From: Bdellovibrionales bacterium
Lineage (GTDB): Bacteria > Bdellovibrionota > Bdellovibrionia > Bdellovibrionales > UBA1609
Direction of reading: 5' to 3'
Assembly (NCBI GenBank): GCA_020628165.1
Contig: JAHDFM010000002.1
Coordinates: forward strand, 59,633-118,717
DNA length: 59,085 nucleotides
Position numbers and translations under genes: made by a program. This document shows positions 1-8,147 of the stretch, piece by piece. The notes beneath the pieces were generated by a model. The model did no database searches. It was given only the letters and a program-made list of their open reading frames with translations, and was not told the DNA's origin. How positions within the stretch are numbered: position 1 is the stretch's first letter; each line of letters opens with the position of its first letter.

Positions 1-6
1 CAAGTC

Positions 7-1170
7 TTGAGTTTATTGCGTTTGCAGTTGAAGCTTTTGTTGGCTGATAAAAAGGCTTTGGTGCTTTTGTTTTTGATGCCAGCCTTACTCATTGTGTTTT
101 TGTCTTTGGCTCTTACAGATGTTTACCATCAAAAAGTGGGTAAGAAGTTAAAGGTGACGTTTTTAACCCAAAAATCCTATTTGTCAGATCAGTTACTGTC
201 GCAAGTGGATCAGACACAGTTCAATGTGCAAGTGGTGAACGAGTTTGCTTCTTTTGAAGATTATGTGGATAAGCACAAGCAAACGGATGCCATTGTTTTT
301 TTTCCAGAGGATCTTGGCCAGAGCATTCGCGGGTCAGAGAGCTCCAGTCAGATATTAATTCACTTCAATCCGCTTTTAGATTTTTCTTACAAAGAGCTAT
401 TGCGCCAGCATATATTTATAGGTTTGCAGAGCTTGGTGCTTAAGCAGGTCAACGAACAGTTGAGTCGCAGTGAAGAAGCTAAGCAGTCTGGAGTGAGTGT
501 GATCAACTTGTCACAAGACATTTTGCAAGAAAAAAATGAACAGATGCTATTGCCAAACCCAGTTCAGCAAACTGTTCCTGCTTGGGCTTTGTTTGCGATG
601 TTTTTTATAGCTCTTCCCATGTCGGCTAGTTTTATTCACGATCGCAAAGAGGGGATCTTGAGGCGTCTTATGGGTTATAAGGTGAGTAAGTTGCAGATTC
701 TTTTAGGGAAGATGTCTGCTTTTTTTATTATCAACGTTCTACAGTTTTTTGTGATGTTGGTGTTAGGGCTTTTTGTTGTGCCAATGTTTACGGACATGTC
801 TTTTGCTCTGAACATTGCTTGGCCAGGTCTGATACTCGCAGTTCTTGTTTCAGCTTTAGCGGCGACAAGTTATGGTTTGTTGGTTTCGTCTTTATTCACC
901 TCTAGCGAGCAAGCTTCAAGCTTTGGTGCTATTGCTGTGGTGTTGATGGCTTTGTTTGGTGGGGTGATGATTCCTCACTTTGTATTGCCGGCGTTTATGC
1001 AAAAGCTTGCCTTTTTATCGCCACTTTACTGGGGGCTGGAGTCTTTTTTAGATATATTTATGCGTCAATTGAGTGTTTCTAGTGTTTTACCTAAGTTGAC
1101 TGTTTTGCTTGTTTTTTCTATTTTGTTTTTATTGATTGCCTTGGCAAAGTTTAAGTGGAGGAAGGACTGA
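7..1170 (+). CDS. ABC-2 type transporter permease (5' end possibly outside window)
   Basis: Membrane subunit of an ABC exporter. One hydrophobic helix sits at residues 17-36. A long extracytoplasmic domain of about 150 residues follows, then five or six hydrophobic segments from about residue 190 to the end. This is the layout of the ABC2_membrane_3 (YhgE/DrrB-like) family. The reading frame is open to the window edge; a TTG at base 7 gives a normal N-terminus for the family (basic and amphipathic, then the first helix), but the ribosome site would lie outside the window. The stop TGA overlaps the ATG of the acyl-carrier-protein gene, so the two are translationally coupled. The partner ATPase is presumably upstream. 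The substrate cannot be told from sequence; the carrier-protein neighbour suggests a lipid or polyketide-like product. Confidence 0.8.
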   Translation: MSLLRLQLKLLLADKKALVLLFLMPALLIVFLSLALTDVYHQKVGKKLKVTFLTQKSYLSDQLLSQVDQTQFNVQVVNEFASFEDYVDKHKQTDAIVFFPEDLGQSIRGSESSSQILIHFNPLLDFSYKELLRQHIFIGLQSLVLKQVNEQLSRSEEAKQSGVSVINLSQDILQEKNEQMLLPNPVQQTVPAWALFAMFFIALPMSASFIHDRKEGILRRLMGYKVSKLQILLGKMSAFFIINVLQFFVMLVLGLFVVPMFTDMSFALNIAWPGLILAVLVSALAATSYGLLVSSLFTSSEQASSFGAIAVVLMALFGGVMIPHFVLPAFMQKLAFLSPLYWGLESFLDIFMRQLSVSSVLPKLTVLLVFSILFLLIALAKFKWRKD

Positions 1171-1469
1171 TGGAACAAAAAGCCTTAATGCTAGAAAAGC
1201 TCAAAGGAGAGTTGATTGAAGCCACTGGTTTACAGAATGTAAATATAGATAACATTCATAACCACGAACCCATCTTCGGCCCAGAAGGCAACATCAACCT
1301 CGACAGTCTAGATGCACTAGAACTTGTTATGCTCCTAGAAAAAAACTTCGACATAAAATTAAAGGGCAAATCATCAGCAACAGTTCTTTTCAAAAACTTC
1401 GACGTCCTAGGTGATTACATCATCAAAGAAACCCCAGAAGAAACTCTTAATAAATATCTTTCACAATAA
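1170..1469 (+). CDS. acyl carrier protein-like protein
   Basis: A 99-residue carrier protein. The segment INLDSLDALELVMLLEKNF carries the DSL motif whose serine receives 4'-phosphopantetheine, followed by the typical acidic helix II. The start is set at the ATG that overlaps the upstream stop (TGATG) and is preceded by a strong GGAGG ribosome site; a GTG 15 bases upstream is less likely. It is slightly longer than FabI-pathway AcpP and diverges from it, so it is probably a dedicated carrier of a specialised lipid or aryl-polyene-like pathway rather than the housekeeping ACP. The gene ends 2 bases before the convergent gene at 1472. Co-transcription with the ABC permease is inferred from the overlap. 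Confidence 0.82.
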   Translation: MEQKALMLEKLKGELIEATGLQNVNIDNIHNHEPIFGPEGNINLDSLDALELVMLLEKNFDIKLKGKSSATVLFKNFDVLGDYIIKETPEETLNKYLSQ

Positions 1470-1471
1470 AA

Positions 1472-3658
1472 TTATTTACTCGCCGGCATGCGGTTGGATG
1501 ATTTTTGTTGAGCTGGATTGAGCGACTTGTTTGTTTGTGCGTTCACCCAGCTTTTCATGGCGTTGACCTTTTGAAGTTCAGCCGGATTTGAGCTCATTCT
1601 TGCTGGGCTTTGACTGTTGTAGTTAAAAGGAAGTGAAGAGATCTTATGTTTGTTCATGTACTGAAGCTGATAGTATGTCTTTCTGGCGTTTTTGTTGTTT
1701 TCACTTTTGAGTGGCTTCACTTTAACGCCCGCTTGGTTGGCTCTTTGATGATTGAGCTCTTTCGGTAAAAATAACTGGGCACGGTAAACGCTGTTCACAT
1801 CTCGGAGCGACGCTTTTTTGCCGAGCTGCTTTATATTTTTAGGTTCACAGCCTCTGATCGCCTTATTGTTAAGACAAGCACTTTTGTAGGACTGGTGATG
1901 AATTTTAAAAATATCAAAAGACTGTGGAGCCATCAGTTTGCCACTTGGCAAACGATGATAGTTTTTAAACTTTCCTTTTTGTATGCGTTTACTTTTAGGT
2001 AAAAACTTTTTTAAATTAAAACTAGGAAGTCCTGCACCTTTCGTTGAAGCTGGTGTGCGTCCACGACTAACACTGTTACGGTAACTACCACCGCCTCCAC
2101 CGCGAAACCTGGAAACAAAACCACTCCCAGATGATGTGCCTTTGATGATACTGCGGCCGCTGCCACTTCCGGCACTACCGCTGCTGCCACCTCCACTAGA
2201 AGAAGCACTGCTGACGCTGCCACTTCCAGGGATGGCACCGCCACCAGGAGCACCACCATCAGATCCACCGCCACCAGCTGAAGGAGCACCTAAGCCGGCT
2301 GAACCTTCGTATTCTGTGTCGTCACAGCCTTCTAAACTTTGTGAACAGTCGTCGAGATTCCCAAGGCCACCGTCTCCTAAGTTAGGATCGGCATTATCAA
2401 CGTTAGTAGCTAAAGATACAGAGCCAGTGTCATCATCAAGGTTGGGTAAGTTTTCGCAACTCGGGTGACCAGCATACTCTGGCTTGCTACATACTGAGCG
2501 CACATCACATTCCAGAGGATTGCTAATAGCATACTCATCATCATTACATTGTTGGTTAGCTGCAACTTGTTTGCGGCACTCTTCAGCGGCCTTTTCAAGC
2601 TCACGCATGCCGTAGAGTTGAGCGACACTGGCCATTGTTATTGAACCACCAGTTGCCATGCATGAGATTTTGTTGGACCTCATTTCTTTTTGCCAAGTTT
2701 CACAGTTTGTTCTATCTCTGGATTCTTCTGGAAGAGCTGTACAATCACCTGTAAAGCTACAGGCAGAATAACAATCTTTGGCCTGATTTCCACACATAGC
2801 TGTACTTGCTGCAATGAGTGCTTGTTGAATTCTTGTGGCTTCACTTTGGTCAGCACAAGTTCCAGCAATGGATGAACTTTTGACTTGTGCAACCATTGCA
2901 GAGAGTTGATTCCCCATTTGCATAATTGCACTGACCTCAGGCTTGCCACAACCAGAAGCACCAGGATCAGGGCTGCAGCACCTTCCTGTTTCTTCTGCTT
3001 GTTTAGCACAAGCTGTGCGCTGGTCTGCCATTTTATTCATTTCCGGAGCTGGTTTTTGATCTGGAGTAACTGTAGTTTGATCATTATTATTTGATCGTTC
3101 CCTACACTCTGCTTCTAAACCAGGGTCACCAGGAAAATTACAATTTGAAGAAGTTTGATTTGATTTATTATTACTTGTGTTTTCATTTAACTTTGCTTCA
3201 CATTCTGCTTGTAGACCAGGGTCACCTGCTAAATCACAATTTGAAGGAGTAGAATCTTCTGAAGTTACTGTCTCTTCGTTATTTTTATCTCTGAGTTCTT
3301 GCTCTGTTAATGGTACGCAGTAGGTACCAAAAGAAGACGTAACCAGTCTCTCAGTTTTTTCGCATTTTGTTACGTTAGATCGTATATCTTCAGGAGTAGC
3401 CGTATTAGATGCGGGTTCAACGATACTTGGCACGCATCCGGTTCCATCAGCATTAGGTGTTGTTCCATCTGGGCAATACAAACCTTCTTCTTCAGTATTA
3501 GGGTTGATACCGTCAAGTGACGTAACACCAGTTTCTTCTAACTCATTTTTTTCAGCATCTGTGGGTAATAGTTCTTCCGAATACGAAATATTTGTAGTTA
3601 AAGAGTGAGTTGATATTGATAAAGAAAGTACAATTAGACCTTTTAAGAATTTCCCCAT
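1472..3658 (-). CDS. large secreted Cys-rich and Gly/Ser-rich protein, unknown function
   Basis: I do not recognise a family. The 728-residue product starts with a plausible Sec signal (MGKFLKGLIVLSLSIS). An acidic, Asn/Thr-rich region follows, with many cysteines and a tandem duplication of the pattern C-x3-GDPGL-x-AEC near residues 140-185. A middle Cys-rich helical part spans about 215-410. A Gly/Ser-rich low-complexity linker covers about 450-530, and a basic C-terminal part of about 190 residues is rich in Lys, Asn and Gln. The architecture resembles the secreted protein at 57235, though no homology is claimed. It is probably exported to the periplasm or cell surface with disulfides. The opposite-strand Pro-rich open frame over the Gly/Ser linker is a compositional shadow. 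Confidence 0.7.
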   Translation of the reverse strand: MGKFLKGLIVLSLSISTHSLTTNISYSEELLPTDAEKNELEETGVTSLDGINPNTEEEGLYCPDGTTPNADGTGCVPSIVEPASNTATPEDIRSNVTKCEKTERLVTSSFGTYCVPLTEQELRDKNNEETVTSEDSTPSNCDLAGDPGLQAECEAKLNENTSNNKSNQTSSNCNFPGDPGLEAECRERSNNNDQTTVTPDQKPAPEMNKMADQRTACAKQAEETGRCCSPDPGASGCGKPEVSAIMQMGNQLSAMVAQVKSSSIAGTCADQSEATRIQQALIAASTAMCGNQAKDCYSACSFTGDCTALPEESRDRTNCETWQKEMRSNKISCMATGGSITMASVAQLYGMRELEKAAEECRKQVAANQQCNDDEYAISNPLECDVRSVCSKPEYAGHPSCENLPNLDDDTGSVSLATNVDNADPNLGDGGLGNLDDCSQSLEGCDDTEYEGSAGLGAPSAGGGGSDGGAPGGGAIPGSGSVSSASSSGGGSSGSAGSGSGRSIIKGTSSGSGFVSRFRGGGGGSYRNSVSRGRTPASTKGAGLPSFNLKKFLPKSKRIQKGKFKNYHRLPSGKLMAPQSFDIFKIHHQSYKSACLNNKAIRGCEPKNIKQLGKKASLRDVNSVYRAQLFLPKELNHQRANQAGVKVKPLKSENNKNARKTYYQLQYMNKHKISSLPFNYNSQSPARMSSNPAELQKVNAMKSWVNAQTNKSLNPAQQKSSNRMPASK

Positions 3659-3761
3659 AACTAGATTATATATCGGTACATATTGAGAATTCTAAAAAAA
3701 ATCCTTGAGTGTTTCATGATGAGACAGTGTTTTTGAGAAAGTGTAAATTTAGTGGATTATT

Positions 3762-3839
3762 GTCATCTTGAGAGGAGCAAAGGACCTAAACTCATAATTC
3801 AAAATTTTGCGATAGGCCCTTCACTTCCGTCAGGATGAC
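3762..3839. repeat. palindromic intergenic repeat, copy A
   Basis: Two arms in inverted orientation. The left arm reads GTCATCTTGAGAGGAGCAAA and the right arm reads (reverse complement) GTCATCCTGACGGAAGTGAA; both continue into a GGACCTA-like end. The element lies between the convergently read 3' end of pfkA and the start of the gene at 3658. Related copies are at 8059, 25455 and 30603. Confidence 0.75.
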
Positions 3840-3868
3840 GGTGTTTTACTCACTAAGGAGTCTATTAA

Positions 3869-4894
3869 TTATATAAAAATCCCTAACTGTTCGGCGAAGG
3901 AGATCCAGTGGTGGTTGGGGTTGATGAGGCGGGCGGGTTGCATGAGCTCTGACAAATCTGTTTTAGTCACTACTCCGTTTTTGTAGACGGCGGCCTTGTG
4001 CCAATCGTTTTCGTTAACCATCTTGGCAACTTGCACACCCATTGCCAACGTTAAAAAGCGATCCGTCGTTGTTGGTGGCTTACTTCTTTGCAAGTGCCCT
4101 AAAACAACATGACGACTTTCCCATTTCGCTTCTCGCATCACCCATTGTGATAAACGCTCTGCCATACCACCGAAGCGTTCTTTTTGTGGGGAGCCTTCAA
4201 CCGTGAAGGCCACCTCAGGTTGACCACCAACCGGAAAAGCTCCTTCCGACACCACGCAAATCATTCCGCGCTGTTGTTGTTTTTTGTCGTTGATAAATTT
4301 TAACAAAAGCTCTTTTGAAAAAGGGCGTTCTGGAATGAGTATCACATCGCTGTAAGCCGCTAGCCCACCACCTAGGGCAATCCAACCGGCAGTGCGCCCC
4401 ATCACTTCCACAAAAATAACACGTTTGTGCGCGTTGGCTGTAGCTCTCAGTGCGTCTACGGCCTCTGAAACAACCGAGCAAGCGGTGTCATAACCAAAGG
4501 TGATATCAGTGCCGTTCAAATCGTTATCAATGGTTTTGGGCACACCAATGATGGGAATCTGCTGCTTAAAAGGAGTCAAAGCTGAAAATGTTCCATCACC
4601 ACCAGCGACAACTAAGCCATCGAGGCTTAGTTTTTTATAGCCTGCTAAAAACTCCTCTTCACGTCCTTTGGTTCCTGTTTTGTTTGAGGTCCCAATGTAA
4701 GTTCCCGCTAAGGCATGCAGGCCGTGCAAGTCATTCAATGTCAGTGGTTTGATGTTTTGATTGAAAATTCCTTCAAAGCCGTCAATCACTCCGATCACTT
4801 CATGGCCATCTTTGATTAAACTTTTACCAACAGACTCTATGATGCCATTCAAGCCCGGGGCGTCGCCACCACCAGTCAATAAGCCAATTCTCAT
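3869..4894 (-). CDS. pfkA: 6-phosphofructokinase, probably ATP-dependent, mixed-type active site
   Basis: Phosphorylates fructose 6-phosphate to the 1,6-bisphosphate, the committed step of glycolysis. The 341-residue protein begins with the phosphate-binding GGGDAPGLNG and carries GGDGT at 98-102 and PKTIDND at 119-125. It also has the MGRTAGWIAL substrate segment and a GHLQR-type late motif. The Gly in GGDGT is the ATP-type residue, whereas the Lys in PKTIDND is the residue usual in pyrophosphate enzymes. In characterised PFKs the Gly at the first site favours ATP, so this is the mixed (group III-like) class and probably uses ATP. The protein is of typical length. The gene stands alone on the minus strand with its own upstream region of about 200 bases. 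Confidence 0.9.
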   Translation of the reverse strand: MRIGLLTGGGDAPGLNGIIESVGKSLIKDGHEVIGVIDGFEGIFNQNIKPLTLNDLHGLHALAGTYIGTSNKTGTKGREEEFLAGYKKLSLDGLVVAGGDGTFSALTPFKQQIPIIGVPKTIDNDLNGTDITFGYDTACSVVSEAVDALRATANAHKRVIFVEVMGRTAGWIALGGGLAAYSDVILIPERPFSKELLLKFINDKKQQQRGMICVVSEGAFPVGGQPEVAFTVEGSPQKERFGGMAERLSQWVMREAKWESRHVVLGHLQRSKPPTTTDRFLTLAMGVQVAKMVNENDWHKAAVYKNGVVTKTDLSELMQPARLINPNHHWISFAEQLGIFI

Positions 4895-5096
4895 ACCTTT
4901 GCTCCTTAATGGGTGTTCACATCCAGAGGTTCACCAATGATGACTTGAATAAAAGCAGTTAAACTTTTAGTGCATACACCAATAATAATTATAATGATTA
5001 ATAATTAAACTGTCAGGTCTGAATGTAACAAACCTGCAGAGCCCCTATTTAAAAGGTCAAAGGCTTATAAATGGATTAAAGGGCCAAGTTGCTTGA

Positions 5097-6083
5097 TTAC
5101 TTGATACACTCATAAGTGACAGTCACAGATGAGTCTTCAGGAATGCCAGGAGTGAGATAAAGTCGTCCGTCGCGAATCTCACTGCTATAATTGATGTTAT
5201 TGCTGGACGTGATTTCAAGAGTTCCATCGACGGGGTCACACTTTAACACCACTGAATCGAGAGTGTTTTGTATTTGTGAATAGATATCGTCAAGTTGAGT
5301 GGTGTAGTCATCAGAACATACATCACCCACGGCTCCACCAGTTAATTGTGATAACTCATAGTGAGTATCAGCTTTGATATTGTTGGTGGTGGCGTAACAA
5401 AAGAAATTTGTGTAAGCGATGATCGAGTGAACTGAAAAAGGAACCGCGCCAAAAACATTACGAGCTGTATTGATCAAAGTGTTTGGCATATTTTGAGTTT
5501 GTAAGTTAGTGCCGTCGCCATTTTCATCTTCATCAGTTAAGAAGACTACATTGATGGCCGTGTCCGAACGGAAACAATCTCTGTTTCTAGAGTCATTAAA
5601 AATTTTGTTTGAAGCGGCAATGGGCTGCTCGTTGGCCGTTTGAGCTGTGTTGTTATTGATCATATCAACGGTGTCTAGAAAAACACTGGTCAAATTAGGT
5701 GTGCTTTTGTTAATGACTCTTGCATTGTTAGACCAAGGCTGAATGCGGCCGCTGTTAAAAGTGGCGCTATCGCTTAAGGTGTAGCACAAGTTGTAGTCTA
5801 CTTGATTATTATTCAAGGCTTGAATAAATCCGCTCATGCGATTTGCCAGTTCATTGTTTTCTTCAATCATGGAATTGGAGTTATCAAAGATAAATAAAAT
5901 ATCTGCTTTTTTATTTACGATGGGGTTGTAGGCATTTTCTGTGACTTTAAAGCGATTGCAATTTTCATCAAGACATTCAAGGTTTTTAACGGAATCACCA
6001 GTTTGTTGAAATTCATTACTAGAACAATTTGTGTAACCAATTAAAAGGACGCCCGTTAATAATAAAACAACATATTTAGCCAT
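5097..6083 (-). CDS. von Willebrand factor A-domain lipoprotein-like secreted protein
   Basis: A 328-residue exported protein. The N-terminus MAKYVVLLLTGVLLIGYTNC is a signal peptide ending in a cysteine. The lipobox (Y-T-N-C) is not canonical, so lipid attachment is likely but not certain. A von Willebrand A fold follows: strand ADILFIFDNSNSM gives the metal-ion site DxSxS (D-N-S-N-S), and VVFLTDEDENGD provides the later acidic metal ligand after a Rossmann-like strand. A small C-terminal beta domain with a Cys pair follows. Such proteins usually mediate protein-protein contacts at the envelope; the partner is unknown. The gene is monocistronic on the minus strand. Confidence 0.75.
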   Translation of the reverse strand: MAKYVVLLLTGVLLIGYTNCSSNEFQQTGDSVKNLECLDENCNRFKVTENAYNPIVNKKADILFIFDNSNSMIEENNELANRMSGFIQALNNNQVDYNLCYTLSDSATFNSGRIQPWSNNARVINKSTPNLTSVFLDTVDMINNNTAQTANEQPIAASNKIFNDSRNRDCFRSDTAINVVFLTDEDENGDGTNLQTQNMPNTLINTARNVFGAVPFSVHSIIAYTNFFCYATTNNIKADTHYELSQLTGGAVGDVCSDDYTTQLDDIYSQIQNTLDSVVLKCDPVDGTLEITSSNNINYSSEIRDGRLYLTPGIPEDSSVTVTYECIK

Positions 6084-6284
6084 TGATTTCCCCTCTCAAC
6101 ATTTTGACTCTATGGTAGCAAACAAAGTTTGAGCTTGCTGATAAAAATCCACCCCTAAAAGTAAAGTTCAGGTTTTTTGTATAAATTTTTTTCATTAAAT
6201 TTAACTACTTATACTCTATAATGATACAAGCCCAAAAAATGAGTGTCATCTCATAGTTAGACGTTTCCTCCTCTTTCAACTCTT

Positions 6285-6337
6285 GGTCTAGCTGGAATAT
6301 CCACTAATTTTGTGGAGCTTTAAATTCTAGCTAGACC
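6285..6337 (+). other. long imperfect inverted repeat in the motA leader
   Basis: Left arm GGTCTAGCTGGAATATCCAC pairs with a right arm that begins GTGGAGC and ends TTCTAGCTAGACC. GGTCTAGCT pairs perfectly at the base and TCCAC with GTGGA at the tip around a short TAATTTT loop. It starts about 60 bases after a TATAAT hexamer and is followed by a T-rich tract, so it may be a leader structure or the end of a small RNA. Confidence 0.45.
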
Positions 6338-6372
6338 TTGGTTTTGATTGTGTTTTTAAAAGGGCAAAGTCT

Positions 6373-6399
6373 TTAATTTAAAACCCTGATTGTCGATAG
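6373..6399 (+). promoter_or_regulatory. putative sigma-28 (FliA) promoter of motAB
   Basis: A -35-like TTAATTTA, exactly 11 bases, then GTCGATAG (consensus TAAAGTTT-N11-GCCGATAA). The -10 part matches 6 of 8 and the -35 part 5 of 8. motAB is a classical FliA-dependent late operon, and fliA itself lies in this window at 51233. Confidence 0.4.
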
Positions 6400-6438
6400 A
6401 TACTTTGTAGATAGAATAACTCAAGTTAGGAATAGATT

Positions 6439-7218
6439 ATGGATTTAGCAACCCTGATAGGGATGATAGGTGGATTTGCTGTTGTTATCATGGCCATTAC
6501 CATAGGTGGCGGGGCTGGAATTTTTATAAACGTGCCTTCCATATTAATTGTGGTCATCGGTTCCATGTTTGTTGTGTCGATCAAGTTTAGTTTGTCGAAG
6601 TTAAAGACAGCTTTTAGCGTTGCATTCAAAGCTTTCTTATGGAAAGCAACACCGCCACAACAACTCATTGCCGAGGCTTTATCTCTAGCTAAAATTGCTA
6701 GGAAAGATGGTTTGCTAAAGTTAGAAGAAGTCGAAATTGAAAATGCATTTTTTGCTCGAGCTATACAACTCGTTGTTGATGGAACAGATGTCAATGTTGC
6801 CAAGCAAATGTTAAATCACGAACGTGACACTACCATTATACGCCACGAAGAAGGTAAAAATATCTTTATGGCCATCAATGATGTGGCTCCAGCAATGGGT
6901 ATGATTGGAACACTCATTGGTTTAGTTAAGATGTTATCAAATATGTCAGATGTATCGACCATTGGTCCTGCGATGGCAGTGGCCTTGTTAACTACACTTT
7001 ATGGTGCTGTGCTTGCCAACATGGTCGCAAAGCCAATAGCAGATAAATTAAATATGCGTTCTGAAGAAGAAGACATGGCGATGTCCATTGTTGTTGATGC
7101 TGTTGTTGGTATAGCAAACGGACAGTCATCATATGTTTTAGAGCAGACATTAATGAGTTACTTGCCATCTAAGAGTCGTGGAAATGTTGAAGCTGTCGAT
7201 ATCAAAGAAGCAGCATAA
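6439..7218 (+). CDS. motA: flagellar motor stator protein MotA
   Basis: Proton-channel subunit of the flagellar stator in the inner membrane. The 259-residue protein has the four-helix MotA layout. Helices 1 and 2 lie at about residues 1-23 and 30-53. A large cytoplasmic loop carries the charged torque-generating region (KIARKDGLLKLEEVEIENAF). Helices 3 and 4 follow, with APAMGMIGTLIGLVKML and MAVALLTTLYGAVLANM; the conserved prolines that couple proton flow to movement fall in or beside these helices. The AGGA-type ribosome site is upstream of the ATG. motB follows 18 bases later. The upstream sequence suggests FliA control. Confidence 0.95.
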   Translation: MDLATLIGMIGGFAVVIMAITIGGGAGIFINVPSILIVVIGSMFVVSIKFSLSKLKTAFSVAFKAFLWKATPPQQLIAEALSLAKIARKDGLLKLEEVEIENAFFARAIQLVVDGTDVNVAKQMLNHERDTTIIRHEEGKNIFMAINDVAPAMGMIGTLIGLVKMLSNMSDVSTIGPAMAVALLTTLYGAVLANMVAKPIADKLNMRSEEEDMAMSIVVDAVVGIANGQSSYVLEQTLMSYLPSKSRGNVEAVDIKEAA

Positions 7219-7236
7219 GTTTAAGGAGTATTAGAA

Positions 7237-8025
7237 GTGGCACGCAGACAAAAAAAAAGTAGTAATGACGGCGGGGGAGCACCGGGTTGGATTGTCACCT
7301 TTGCCGATTTGATGTCTTTATTACTGACATTTTTTGTTCTTATTTTATCGTTTGCAGAGATCGACGCTTCAAAATTTAAGCGAGTGATGGGGTCCATTAA
7401 AATGGCCTTTGGTGTTCAAAAACAACAAGTGCACGAATTTGTCGAAACAACGAGCAACCCGTTTGAAGACAAAGCCAACGGCAAAGATTCCAAAAAAATC
7501 ATAAATACTAAAATGAACGATCATGTTTTGAACGTGAATGCTAACGAACTGTGCGGAATCGAGGAAAAAAACAAACTCATCGCAGAAGAGCGAGCTGAGT
7601 CTGAGCGTTATGACCTACATAAAAGACTGACTAGTGAAGCACGATTAACTAAGTACTTTAGTATTCTTTTAGATACTGACAATAAAAGATTGCGTGTGGG
7701 TTTAAAACCCAATGCTTTCTTCTATAAAGATTCTACTAAAATTAAAAAAGAAAGAATTGAAGATTTGAGCTATTTATTCTCAAAACTTGGCGACGAAAAG
7801 CTCAAAATAGCGATCACCAATCATGCTGACAGTTTGAAGTCGTCAAAAAACTTTAACAATTGGAAGCTAAGTTCTGGACGCTCATTAGTTCTTGCTTATA
7901 TCAGTCAAAGATTTCCACAATCAAAAAAGCACAAGATCACAGTGAACAGTGAAATGATTAAGCTTGATGCTAGTCTCGAAGAAATTGAATTCAACATTCA
8001 ATTCGACAAAGAATTCCTCGAATAA
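7237..8025 (+). CDS. motB: flagellar motor stator protein MotB
   Basis: Peptidoglycan-anchored stator subunit. The start is GTG after AAGGAG. After a basic N-terminus comes APGWIVTFADLMSLLLTFFV, the single transmembrane helix with the proton-binding aspartate (Asp24) at its start. A plug and linker follow, then a C-terminal OmpA-like domain at about residues 150-262. That domain is rather degenerate: the usual GHTD reads NHAD, but the helix NWKLSSGRSLVLAYISQRFP is clear. The degenerate GHTD leaves the strength of peptidoglycan binding open. It forms an operon with motA. Confidence 0.92.
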   Translation: MARRQKKSSNDGGGAPGWIVTFADLMSLLLTFFVLILSFAEIDASKFKRVMGSIKMAFGVQKQQVHEFVETTSNPFEDKANGKDSKKIINTKMNDHVLNVNANELCGIEEKNKLIAEERAESERYDLHKRLTSEARLTKYFSILLDTDNKRLRVGLKPNAFFYKDSTKIKKERIEDLSYLFSKLGDEKLKIAITNHADSLKSSKNFNNWKLSSGRSLVLAYISQRFPQSKKHKITVNSEMIKLDASLEEIEFNIQFDKEFLE

Positions 8026-8058
8026 AAGAACTAGGAAAATCGCTCTAATATAGAAAAC

Positions 8059-8135
8059 GTTATCCTGAGCGTAGCGAAGGGGCTATCGCAAATTAAGTGC
8101 TTTGCGTTTAGGTCCTTCGCTTAGCTTAGGATGAC
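8059..8135. repeat. palindromic intergenic repeat, copy B
   Basis: Left arm GTTATCCTGAGCGTAGCGAA, right arm (reverse complement) GTCATCCTAAGCTAAGCGAA, with GG(G)CTA-type inner ends. It lies between the convergent motB and lgt genes, where a strong stem could end transcription from both sides. Confidence 0.8.
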
Positions 8136-8147
8136 AGTTTTTTTGTA

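Larger units (their letters stand above)
6084..6438. other. intergenic region upstream of motA with promoter-like and hairpin elements
   Basis: 355 bases without a gene. It holds the start region of the minus-strand VWA gene and the control region of motAB. On the plus strand a perfect TATAAT lies at 6217-6222 with only a weak -35. A long imperfect hairpin follows at 6285-6337, and a sigma-28-like motif lies at 6373-6399. The T-rich stretch after the hairpin (6340-6357) could end a short RNA. Confidence 0.5.

Noticed and set aside
2136-2468. Pro-rich open frame on the plus strand
   Set aside because: It is the mirror of the Gly/Ser-rich linker of the minus-strand gene at 1472-3658, without ribosome site or family features.
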